From an uncultured Muribaculaceae bacterium (GTDB lineage: Bacteria > Bacteroidota > Bacteroidia > Bacteroidales > Muribaculaceae): a DNA stretch of 64,000 nt. The position numbers and the translations under genes are program-made. Positions 33,188 to 41,506 of this stretch are shown here, piece after piece. The notes below the pieces were generated by a model that saw only the letters and a program-made list of their open reading frames with translations, had not been told where the DNA came from and did no database searches. Where the stretch lies: NCBI GenBank assembly GCA_904501735.1, contig CAJGBY010000001.1:62001-126000 (forward strand). The letters are read 5' to 3'. Every line of letters starts with the position of its first letter. Position 1 is the stretch's first letter.

Positions 33188-35227
33188 TTATTTAGCAAGA
33201 ATAAGTGCAGTGCGAGGTGCAATAGATAGCTTACCTCCTTGACTCTTTTCGAGTCCTGCTTCATCAACCTTACCGTCTTTCACTACTACAGTCCATTCGC
33301 CGGCAGGTACTTCTACTTCGTTTGCCTTGGTCGAACCATTTAGAATAACCTTGATTTCACTCCAAGAGTCGCCGTTGGCATTGTTCTTGATTGAGTAAGA
33401 AATTAGGTTAGATTCATCCACTTCGTCAAATACAAGATTCTTAGCTACATCTTCGGCAGTTGTCATGCGAAATGCTGGGTGTAGCTTACGAAGATTGATG
33501 ATTCCCTTATAATAGTCGAACAAATCGCGATATTGCTTCTTTTGATTCCAGTCGATAGCGTTGATAGAGTCGGGAGAACAATAAGAATTGTGAACACCCT
33601 TCTTGTTGCGGAACACTTCTTCACCAGTGAACATGAATGGAATACCTTGTGAAGTGAAAACGATAGTTTGAGCCAATTTAGCTACAGCGATGCGTTCTTC
33701 TTCAGTGCTACCAGGCATAGATTTAGCAAGTTTGTCGGTTAAGCAAAGGTCGTCGTGGCATGATACATAGTTGACTACTTGTACAGGGTGGTTAGCATAA
33801 CCAAACTTAGAGTTGTTGCACTTTGTGAAGTCGATTTGAGGGTGAGCAGTAGCACCAACGATACCAAATTTCACTGTTTCCTCGTTGCCAGGTTTGCCCG
33901 AAGCAAAACCAGGGTCGGCAGCATTGCTATAATGTCCCTTCACAGCATCGCGAATATCGTCGCTGAACACAGCCACACCAGGCATCTTGTTGACATGTTC
34001 TTTCAATGCGCGGCGTTCCACAGGAAGAGGAGAGCCACCAGCAGTCCAACCTTCGCCATAGATGATAACATCAGGGTTGATAGCATTGGCAGCATCGGCA
34101 ATGGCATTCATTGTTTCGATGTCGTGAATAGCCATCAAGTCGAAACGGAATCCATCAATGTGATATTCATTCAACCAATATTTGATAGAATTTATCATGA
34201 AATTGCGCATTTGTAGGCGATCGCTTGCAGTTTCATTGCCACAACCTGAAGCATCGCTGAACGAACCATCTTCGCGTTGGCGATAGTAATAGCCAGGAGC
34301 AGTGAGCTCGAAATTTCCTCCATGTGTGATAGCGGTGTGATTGTAAACCACATCCATGATTACGCCAATACCTGCATTGTGAAGAGCTTGAATCATCATT
34401 TTCATTTCACGAATGCGAGAGATAGGGCAAGCAGGGTTTGTAGAATAAGAACCTTCAGGAACATTGTAGTTTACTGGGTCATATCCCCAATTATATTTGT
34501 TTGAAGGTAGTTGAGTTTCATCAACACTGTTGTAGTCGTAAGAAGGAAGAATGTGCACATGTGTAACACCAAGTTCTTTCAAGTGGTCGATACCAGTCTT
34601 TTCGCCATTGAGCGACAATGCGCCATCTTCGAGCATAGCGATGAATTTACCCTTGTTGGTGATGCCTGAGTTGGCATGAACAGAGAAATCGCGATGGTGC
34701 ATTTCATAAATCACAGCATCGGTGTTGTGGGCAAGAGCAGGCCCCTTGTCATTTTCCCAACCAACAGGATTAGTTTTCTTGAAATCGATAATGGCAGCAC
34801 GCAAACCATTTACGCCCACAGCTTTAGCCCATACACCAGGGGTTTCGTCGAGCCATTTGCCATCGATCATCACTTGGAAAGTGTAGAATTTGCCGATAAA
34901 ATCACCTTTGAGCGATGTTGCCCAAGTGCCATTTGCCTTGTCGGCAACAAGATAGTGTCGGCTAAGAGCTTCGCCACCTGCACCATTAGCATAGATGTTA
35001 AGAGCAACTGAATCGGCCATAGGCGACCATAACTTAAAGTCGCAACCATTGTTGCGTGCCACTACGCCGAGGTCTTCGCCTGCATAAGTGGGATAGTTGG
35101 CATAATCGGTGATGCTGGCAGGTTGAGCCGTCATTTCGTTAGTTTCTGTTTTAGAGTTAGATTGGCAAGCTGTTACAACAGTCAAGCCTGCCGTTGCGAT
35201 ACATAGGTTAATAGCTAATTTCTTCAT
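33188..35227 (-). CDS. pulA: type I pullulanase-like GH13 lipoprotein
   Basis: 679 residues from the ATG at 35227; a longer frame to 35257 would start inside the promoter. A lipoprotein signal ends at VVTAC (Cys about 21). A CBM48-like N-domain (about residues 45-140, LGVVARNNGCDFKLWSP) precedes the GH13 barrel: the YNWGYDPVNY signature of type I pullulanases, GVIMDVVYNH, DGFRFDLM (nucleophile Asp), IIYGEGWT (acid/base Glu) and VSCHDD. It should hydrolyse alpha-1,6 branches of pullulan, starch or glycogen at the cell surface or in the periplasm. No susCD pair is nearby. Confidence 0.87.
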   Translation of the reverse strand: MKKLAINLCIATAGLTVVTACQSNSKTETNEMTAQPASITDYANYPTYAGEDLGVVARNNGCDFKLWSPMADSVALNIYANGAGGEALSRHYLVADKANGTWATSLKGDFIGKFYTFQVMIDGKWLDETPGVWAKAVGVNGLRAAIIDFKKTNPVGWENDKGPALAHNTDAVIYEMHHRDFSVHANSGITNKGKFIAMLEDGALSLNGEKTGIDHLKELGVTHVHILPSYDYNSVDETQLPSNKYNWGYDPVNYNVPEGSYSTNPACPISRIREMKMMIQALHNAGIGVIMDVVYNHTAITHGGNFELTAPGYYYRQREDGSFSDASGCGNETASDRLQMRNFMINSIKYWLNEYHIDGFRFDLMAIHDIETMNAIADAANAINPDVIIYGEGWTAGGSPLPVERRALKEHVNKMPGVAVFSDDIRDAVKGHYSNAADPGFASGKPGNEETVKFGIVGATAHPQIDFTKCNNSKFGYANHPVQVVNYVSCHDDLCLTDKLAKSMPGSTEEERIAVAKLAQTIVFTSQGIPFMFTGEEVFRNKKGVHNSYCSPDSINAIDWNQKKQYRDLFDYYKGIINLRKLHPAFRMTTAEDVAKNLVFDEVDESNLISYSIKNNANGDSWSEIKVILNGSTKANEVEVPAGEWTVVVKDGKVDEAGLEKSQGGKLSIAPRTALILAK

Positions 35228-35254
35228 AAAAAAATATTTCAGTCTTAAGTAGTA

Positions 35255-35286
35255 CAAAGATACTCAATTAGAGCCATAACCACAAA
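35255..35286 (-). promoter_or_regulatory. promoter of the pullulanase gene (TTTG-N20-TATCTTTG)
   Basis: On the minus strand TTTG (35286-35283) is followed after 20 bases by TATCTTTG (35262-35255). Transcription should start about 20 bases before the ATG at 35227, confirming that start over 35257. Confidence 0.7.
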
Positions 35287-35328
35287 ATTTAGAGAAATCT
35301 TTGCGTCTTAAAATAGTGAAAAAAGAAG

Positions 35329-35355
35329 AAGCCTCCCCGTTGAGTGGAGAGGCTT
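35329..35355 (-). terminator. terminator after the FnIII/T9SS gene
   Basis: A 10-bp stem with one mismatch (35329-35338 with 35346-35355) and a 7-base loop is followed on the minus strand by a T-rich run (complement of AAAAAAGAAG). It lies 29 bases past the stop at 35385. Confidence 0.8.
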
Positions 35356-35384
35356 CAATATAGAAGTTAGTGAGAAGGATCAAA

Positions 35385-38273
35385 TTATTTCTTGATAACC
35401 TTAGTTGTGCTGATTGCACCTTCTGCATCGATGGTCTTTAGTACATAGATACCTGCTGGCAATGCTTCAACATCGATTTGAGTTACATTTTTACCACAGA
35501 ATACCATTTGACCTGACAATGCTACAAGTTCAGCCTTAGCAACTTCTTTTGTTAGATTAAGAACTGAAGTAGTTGGGTTAGGGAATACCTTCACATTGTT
35601 GCTAATAACCACTTCCTTGATGCTTGAGCTATTACCTTGTGTGAATAGCATCTTGATGTCAGGAACAGTTGTGTTGCCTGAGTAACCTAGGTTAGCATTT
35701 ACATCGACAGATTCGTCTTCGAAGAAAGCTGAACCGTAACGAGCGCGCTTGTTGACATCGTTGTAATCGCCATAAGTACCGCGGAATGTAACACCATAGT
35801 CGCTTGTTCCAGGAGCTTTTTTGTAGATCATTACGACAAGGTTTCTGCCTGTGTATTTATAAGGAGTATTGAAAGGAATATCCCAACTTTCGGCGCCAGT
35901 AGCAACAGGGCAGTTGCCGTCGAATACAAGAGTCATCTTGTTGGCAGGAATTGAAGATACTTCAAGGCTTGTGCTGTCGATTTCGGTTACCCACACCTTA
36001 ATAGGTACATTAGCATAATTAGTTGTAACTTCGTAGAATGGATAAGAAATCATTGTCAAATCCATATCCTTAACTCCAATTTCTTCGGCATAGTAGATCA
36101 CTTGTGATGCACATTCGTCGGACATAAATGAAACTGGTACAACATATAGTTCTTCGTCGCAATGTCCCACTTCGACAAATTTGCTACCCTTTTGAAGTAC
36201 AGAAAGAGTGATAGGAGCAGACTGGTTGTTAGCAGTGTTCTTGTCGGCTGCATATTCAATGACTGCGCTAATGCTCATTTCGCCTGTAGCAGCAGGAGCG
36301 AACTTCAATTCAACTGAACCTGTTTGGGTTGGAGCAATGTCTACACCATTAGCTTCGGCAAGAGTAGCATTGTTGGCATCGACTAATTTCACTTTATAAG
36401 CACTTCCGGCTACAGCTTCGATACCCTTGTTTAGGATAGTTAGAGTATAAGCTGTTTCAACTTCTACTTCTGGGTAAAGATTACCTGTAAGGGTCTTAGC
36501 AGCTAAGTCGTTTGACAACTTTTCGGTTGCAGTAACCTTAGCAACCCAACCTTCGCCACGGCTCATTACATCACTGAAGAATACGAATGTCAATGCACCG
36601 TCAGCACTTGTTGATTCCAATTCAACCAAGTCAGAAGGAACGCTCATTGAAGAATATCTACCGATAAGAGGAGCTTTTGTGCCTACACCATTGAATACGA
36701 TAAGTGAGTCGGCATAAGTGTCGAAATCAAATAGAGAGAATTCAGCCTTTACAGCAGCATTAGCTACAGCTGGACGAATCACAAGAGTATCGTTTTGAGA
36801 GTTAGGATAGTAGTTGTTAGGACCAGCTACATCGTAGAATTGATATTCCTTGCCAGTTTCAACAACAGCTTCACCAGTTGACATCAAAATCCAATTGCTT
36901 GGTTTAACAAGAACAGGACCTACTGATGTTTCTTGTCCGCGTCCCATGTTGTTTACAGCAGCGATAGAGTAGGTGTATTTACCAAATCCAGGAGCATCTG
37001 TGTAAGATGTAGCATTAGTAACTTCAATTTCGGTAGAAGTAGAACCTGCAGTGCGAGTGATGATGTATTTAGTTACGCTATTTACATCGTATTCGCCACC
37101 ATACATACCCTTTGTAGGTGCTGACCAAGAAAGAGTTGCGTTGTTGTCGCCAAGTTCGATTTTAAAGTCGTTTACAGGACCAGGATTGTTCATACCTACA
37201 TAGCTGTCGATAGTTTCGGTGTCGGCACCACCATCGCCCTTGCTATTTACAGCAACGATGCGATATTTGTAAAGACCGTCGGCAAGGTTTGCATCTGTAT
37301 AAGTAGCATTTTTGCCAATATTGTCGGCCGATGCAGCTACAGTAGCAACAAGTTCTTCGCCACGATAGATTTTAACGCCAGTAAGTTCGGCAAGAGCATT
37401 GCCTTGAGCATCGATGCTTGGGTTAGTCCATGAAAGCACTACACTCTTACCATCGACAGTAGCCTTACGATTGGTTACACGGTCAGGAGCACCTTTAGCT
37501 ACATTGATATAAGGGATAATCATAGCGCAAGTGCTGTCGTCGCCATTTTCGCCAAGTACACCGATAAGAGTAGCCTTACCAGTTGCCAAATCGATAGTGT
37601 AAAGACCATAATCGCCATTGTTAGCCCAATATAATGTGCCGCTGTTGTGGTCGAAAGTCATACTTTGTGTGTATGCTGCATTCGCGCCAGTATTACCTAC
37701 AAGGGTACATACTGCATTGGTCTTATCGATTTTGTAGAAGTTGTCGCCAGTGTCGATACCATACATTTGACCATTAAGGTCGATTGCTAATGTCAACATG
37801 TATAGATATTGATAGCTTTCTGTTCTGAAATAACCAAGTGATGATGTTGCACCTGTTTCTTTATCTACTTTTAGAAGGTTTTCGCAACCATTCTTAATAC
37901 CATACATGTTGCCAGTGGTGTAGTCGTAATCCAATTCAGCAAGGTGTGCACCTCCCGATGAAATGTAAGTACGGCTACCATCATTTAGATCCATGATGTA
38001 CCAACCTTCCACTGTTGATTGAGTGCCTGGTTGAGTAACTTGCACATACCATTTGTAGTTGTAGTATGCACCTGCGTATACTGAACCGAGTTTTGTTTGG
38101 TCGGCAATCAGTTGTGTATTCCTAGGATTGTCTGAAGAATACTTGACAGGACCTTTTTTAGTTAGAATACCGTTGCTCTGTTGAAAAGAGCGATAAGCAT
38201 AGATTGTAGTTTGAGCGAAAAGAGCGCTCGCAGCCACCACAAAGCTTAGTGCGGTGAGTAATAGTTTTTTCAT
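35385..38273 (-). CDS. large secreted protein with fibronectin-III domains and T9SS sorting domain
   Basis: 962 residues. A Sec signal peptide (ALSFVVAASALFAQ) is followed by a repeated-strand region (about residues 30-260; possible beta-propeller with SGTLYW and GQMYGID repeats). At least two FnIII-like domains follow (about 265-360 and 365-455), then a CUB-like/jelly-roll region and an adhesion-type domain. The C-terminal 75 residues form a type A T9SS sorting domain (KVFPNPTTSVLNL, LPAGIYVLK, ending TTKVIKK). It should be exported through the type IX system and attached to the surface. Function unknown; substrate binding or adhesion is plausible. Confidence 0.82.
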   Translation of the reverse strand: MKKLLLTALSFVVAASALFAQTTIYAYRSFQQSNGILTKKGPVKYSSDNPRNTQLIADQTKLGSVYAGAYYNYKWYVQVTQPGTQSTVEGWYIMDLNDGSRTYISSGGAHLAELDYDYTTGNMYGIKNGCENLLKVDKETGATSSLGYFRTESYQYLYMLTLAIDLNGQMYGIDTGDNFYKIDKTNAVCTLVGNTGANAAYTQSMTFDHNSGTLYWANNGDYGLYTIDLATGKATLIGVLGENGDDSTCAMIIPYINVAKGAPDRVTNRKATVDGKSVVLSWTNPSIDAQGNALAELTGVKIYRGEELVATVAASADNIGKNATYTDANLADGLYKYRIVAVNSKGDGGADTETIDSYVGMNNPGPVNDFKIELGDNNATLSWSAPTKGMYGGEYDVNSVTKYIITRTAGSTSTEIEVTNATSYTDAPGFGKYTYSIAAVNNMGRGQETSVGPVLVKPSNWILMSTGEAVVETGKEYQFYDVAGPNNYYPNSQNDTLVIRPAVANAAVKAEFSLFDFDTYADSLIVFNGVGTKAPLIGRYSSMSVPSDLVELESTSADGALTFVFFSDVMSRGEGWVAKVTATEKLSNDLAAKTLTGNLYPEVEVETAYTLTILNKGIEAVAGSAYKVKLVDANNATLAEANGVDIAPTQTGSVELKFAPAATGEMSISAVIEYAADKNTANNQSAPITLSVLQKGSKFVEVGHCDEELYVVPVSFMSDECASQVIYYAEEIGVKDMDLTMISYPFYEVTTNYANVPIKVWVTEIDSTSLEVSSIPANKMTLVFDGNCPVATGAESWDIPFNTPYKYTGRNLVVMIYKKAPGTSDYGVTFRGTYGDYNDVNKRARYGSAFFEDESVDVNANLGYSGNTTVPDIKMLFTQGNSSSIKEVVISNNVKVFPNPTTSVLNLTKEVAKAELVALSGQMVFCGKNVTQIDVEALPAGIYVLKTIDAEGAISTTKVIKK

Positions 38274-38314
38274 AATGTTTTGAATTAAATTATAGTTTAT
38301 GTATAAATGTAATG

Positions 38315-38346
38315 CAAAAATAGTATAAAACTTTCATTAAAACAAA
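38315..38346 (-). promoter_or_regulatory. promoter of the FnIII/T9SS gene
   Basis: On the minus strand TTTG (38346-38343), 20 bases, then TATTTTTG (38322-38315), about 42 bases before the ATG at 38273. It is a close match to the phylum consensus. Confidence 0.7.
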
Positions 38347-38369
38347 TATATATGCAATAAAATACAAAA

Positions 38370-38401
38370 AACAGCCTTAGAAATGCTTGTCGGAGGCTGT
38401 T
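38370..38401 (-). terminator. terminator after the solute-binding-protein gene
   Basis: AACAGCCT (38370-38377) pairs with AGGCTGTT (38394-38401); on the minus strand the stem is followed by TTTTTTG. It lies downstream of the stop at 38483 and upstream of the next promoter. Confidence 0.75.
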
Positions 38402-38482
38402 GAAAGGTGAGTGTAATTTATGAAGTTTTTAACACATCGCAAATAGAATCATCGAGGGTGGTTTTGATGAATATTTTCGCGA

Positions 38483-39307
38483 TTAGTTGCTGAAATAGCG
38501 GTCGTAAAGAGATTTGTATTCGGGTGTTAGCTTTACAGCTTCGAGCCAAGAGTTGATGCTGTCGCAGAATGTGCTGTCTTCGCGTTGTAGAATCCATGAT
38601 TGGAATTGTGTAAAGCTAATGCTTGTCGATATATCAACATTTGGATAAAGCGTAGCCATTTTCTTGGCAACTCGTTCGTTCATCACGGCTTGCTTGATTT
38701 CGCCAGTAGCCACACGCAAAAATAGTTGCTCGGTGCCATATTCCTTATCGGCATTTATGTATATAGTGTCGCCAATTTCGTGGCTGAGGTTGAGAAGTCG
38801 TGATGCAATCGAAGACCCATCTACCACCCACACAGTGTCGTGAGCCAAATCAAGAAGCGACTTTACAGCTATGGTGCTATCGGGCTGAATGCGTTGCACA
38901 AGAACTTGTCGGTCGACATAGATTGGAGTTGTGAATAAATAATCGTCTTTATTCTCTTTGATAACTGGAAACTCAGCACATACCATTCGGTATTCACCAC
39001 TTTTTAGCTTGTTGAGCGACGATGTAAGAGTAACCATTGGTTGGTATTTTAGGTTGATACCAGCTTTTTGAGCCACCATTCTTAACAAGTCGTAGCTGAA
39101 CCCTCCGAGAGTGTCGGAATAGGTGTATAGTGACAATGGCGAATATTCGATAGCGACAACCATACTATCTCGTTGAGGCTTGTCGGGAGTAGAAACTATC
39201 TTGTCAAAGTTGCGTAGCGCAATCATTGCGATGATGGCTATTAAAAGCAGTGCAAGATATAAAGCAATACTGCCTTTCTTGACGGTTTTTCGTTCCATTG
39301 CACTCAT
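38483..39307 (-). CDS. membrane-anchored solute-binding protein, family 3-like
   Basis: 274 residues. One N-terminal membrane helix (about residues 14-32) anchors a periplasmic SBP_bac_3 domain: VVAIEYSPLSLYTY, GGFSYDLLRMVAQKAG, a YLFTTPIYVDRQVLV hinge and DTVWVVDGSSIASRL. It resembles the N-terminal regulatory domain of MltF-type transglycosylases, but no SLT catalytic domain is present. It may be a sensor or binding protein without an ABC partner. It starts 17 bases after the porin gene and probably shares its transcript. Confidence 0.75.
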   Translation of the reverse strand: MSAMERKTVKKGSIALYLALLLIAIIAMIALRNFDKIVSTPDKPQRDSMVVAIEYSPLSLYTYSDTLGGFSYDLLRMVAQKAGINLKYQPMVTLTSSLNKLKSGEYRMVCAEFPVIKENKDDYLFTTPIYVDRQVLVQRIQPDSTIAVKSLLDLAHDTVWVVDGSSIASRLLNLSHEIGDTIYINADKEYGTEQLFLRVATGEIKQAVMNERVAKKMATLYPNVDISTSISFTQFQSWILQREDSTFCDSINSWLEAVKLTPEYKSLYDRYFSN

Positions 39308-39324
39308 AGTGTAAAGATTGTTTT

Positions 39325-41343
39325 TTAGTTAGCAAAATCCACCGATACGCCAAATTGGAATTTTCGTCCATTGAGAGGGTAGTGTGGTATAGCGAAATAG
39401 TTGTTTCCTCCGAAAAGTCCTTGGTTGACATGTGTGAACATTGCGAAGAAACGAGCCTTTTTCAATTTCATATTAGCATAGGCATTCATCCACAAGAAAT
39501 TGCCACATTTTACTTCGTTTTGTGTGTGAAATGCCATAGTGGCTGGGTTGTAGGATGGTGCATAATAACTGGTGTAGTAGTTGCCGTCAACACCAAATTG
39601 AACATTCAGCACGCCTGCAATCTTGAATTTAAGATATAGGTTGGAATAAACAGCAAATTTAGGCAAAGACAACACTGTTTCATCGGTTGATGTTTGATAT
39701 GTCAGCTTGTTGTCCCAATGCAAAGCACGGAAAGCAAAATTCTGTTCGGCACTTGCGCTAAATACTTGAATGTTGTCGCCACATTGTGTAGGCAGAGCAG
39801 AATTGTTGAAATATATATAGTTTTGTAGATTTTCAACACCTACATTGATGTGAGTGCGTGAATGAGGAATGACGAGGCTACCACCTACTCGCACGCGACG
39901 AGTTTTGCCAAAGTCGTTTTTCCAGATGTAGTGGTTGGAAACGAAATTTTGCAATAGGTAAGGAACTTCCTCGTTGCGAAAATATCCATAGCCCGAAATT
40001 TTTACACTATCGCCAAACAAAGGAATGCGAGTAGTTATGTTACCCGAAATGTTGACATCGCCCGCTACGCAACCGAGCACCCCTAAACGCGCATCGGCGC
40101 TATAGGTCAAGATTGAACCTCGTTGCTTGGTGAGTTGTCCACCAATCCAAGCCACATTGTCGGTGTTCTTGCCAGGGATAACGAAATCGGGAGCAGGGGT
40201 TAGGTTTGCATCACGATTGGCAGAGTATAGCATAGAATCGGCCACTTGTTTATACTTGCGAATTTCGTAAGTAGCATAAGCTGCCAATCCAAACTTTGCA
40301 TATTTGTTGAATCCTTCGAGCAGAGAAATACCCAAAGTGTTGGTGAATTGAGTGTATTCGGTGCGCTCGTCGGTTCCAGAGAGCGAAAGATAACAATCCT
40401 TGAAAAAAGTTTGATCTTCTTTGACATTTTCGTTCAAGAAACGGTGCGTGTTGGTCTTGAAATCCATTGTCCAGATGAAACTTGTAACAGGGATATATTC
40501 GCGATGCTCAATAGTGTCGTTCACACTGTCTTTCCAAGTGTGGTAGTAACCCACTTTGTAGCGATGATTCATGAAGAAATTGTGTCCCACCAATCGAGAA
40601 TGAGCCTTTGTGAGGTTGGTAGGAATAGTTTTAGCATCAACCTTGGTTTCACCACCTTGCACTTGTGCAGGGTTAGTGAGGTATCGGTCGTCGGTAATAC
40701 CACCATTCTCCTTGTTGAGCATATTGTAGCTGTTGTAGAAAGCTTGCATTTCATAACGGTCGCCGATATAAGAGCCGTTGATACCCCACATAAAATTCTT
40801 GGTAGCTTGATAGTCGTAGTTACCCTTAGAGTAGATGTAGTCGACCATTGCGCCCACTTGCGCCTTCTTGTTGATGTTGCCAGAGAAGATACCGTCAAAT
40901 CGGTCTTGATTGTTGTATTTTGTGCCACCAGTAGCATACGAAAGCAAAGTCATAGGCACACCAGTATTGTAGTATTTCTGATTTTTTACCTTAGTAATCC
41001 ATGTTTCGATTACATCTTCGAAGAAGAACTCATTACCGTGCTTGCGATCGAAGAAAATTTGAGTCATTCCAGGCGCGCCATAGTTCCCGGTAGTAGCATA
41101 TGCAATACTTTGGTTTGACGGAATAAATTTTTGATAGAAATTGTACTGCAAAGTGTCGATGGTAGATTCGAATCGTTGTCCGAGAGGCTGCGTTATAGTC
41201 CACGCTGATGATACTACTTGAGGCACACTATCCTTTGCCGCGTTGTTGACTTGTGCAAGTGGATTTTGTGCCATAGAGTTAGCACTACCCATAAAGAACA
41301 ATGCAAAGAACAAAATATATGATATAAATAGATGTTTCTTCAT
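39325..41343 (-). CDS. putative outer-membrane porin (Porin_10-like)
   Basis: 672 residues with a Sec signal peptide (ending NSMAQ) and a long run of amphipathic beta strands rich in aromatic residues, ending in a strand terminating in Phe-Ala-Asn. The pattern, including the IFFDRKHGNEFFFEDV segment and the closing FQFGVSVDF strand, matches the Bacteroidetes putative porin family (PF14121). The substrate is unknown. It is the first gene of a two-gene unit with the solute-binding protein. Confidence 0.8.
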   Translation of the reverse strand: MKKHLFISYILFFALFFMGSANSMAQNPLAQVNNAAKDSVPQVVSSAWTITQPLGQRFESTIDTLQYNFYQKFIPSNQSIAYATTGNYGAPGMTQIFFDRKHGNEFFFEDVIETWITKVKNQKYYNTGVPMTLLSYATGGTKYNNQDRFDGIFSGNINKKAQVGAMVDYIYSKGNYDYQATKNFMWGINGSYIGDRYEMQAFYNSYNMLNKENGGITDDRYLTNPAQVQGGETKVDAKTIPTNLTKAHSRLVGHNFFMNHRYKVGYYHTWKDSVNDTIEHREYIPVTSFIWTMDFKTNTHRFLNENVKEDQTFFKDCYLSLSGTDERTEYTQFTNTLGISLLEGFNKYAKFGLAAYATYEIRKYKQVADSMLYSANRDANLTPAPDFVIPGKNTDNVAWIGGQLTKQRGSILTYSADARLGVLGCVAGDVNISGNITTRIPLFGDSVKISGYGYFRNEEVPYLLQNFVSNHYIWKNDFGKTRRVRVGGSLVIPHSRTHINVGVENLQNYIYFNNSALPTQCGDNIQVFSASAEQNFAFRALHWDNKLTYQTSTDETVLSLPKFAVYSNLYLKFKIAGVLNVQFGVDGNYYTSYYAPSYNPATMAFHTQNEVKCGNFLWMNAYANMKLKKARFFAMFTHVNQGLFGGNNYFAIPHYPLNGRKFQFGVSVDFAN

Positions 41344-41363
41344 ATTAATTACATTTCAACCTA

Positions 41364-41371
41364 CAAAGATA
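41364..41371 (-). promoter_or_regulatory. -7 promoter box of the porin operon
   Basis: The minus strand reads TATCTTTG, 20 bases upstream of the ATG at 41343. The -33 position has no exact TTTG. Confidence 0.55.
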
Positions 41372-41453
41372 GCGATTTCTATTGTGACTTTGCTGAGAAG
41401 GAAGCCAAAAAAACATAATATGCACTAAAACAAGTGATTTATAGCGAAAAAAA

Positions 41454-41478
41454 GAGCTACACCAAAGTGGCGTAGCTC
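41454..41478 (-). terminator. terminator after the TonB-receptor gene
   Basis: GAGCTAC-A-CCA pairs with TGG-C-GTAGCTC around an AAG loop (41454-41478), a 10-bp stem with one internal mismatch. The minus-strand continuation is TTTTTTTCG. It lies 28 bases past the stop. Confidence 0.8.
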
Positions 41479-41506
41479 ATGCGAAATTAGGTATATAAGT
41501 TGTTAA

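Noticed and set aside
40246..41118. A 290-codon open frame on the + strand opposite the porin gene
   Set aside because: It is antisense to a gene with a clear signal peptide and beta-strand pattern, and its translation has no recognisable motifs.
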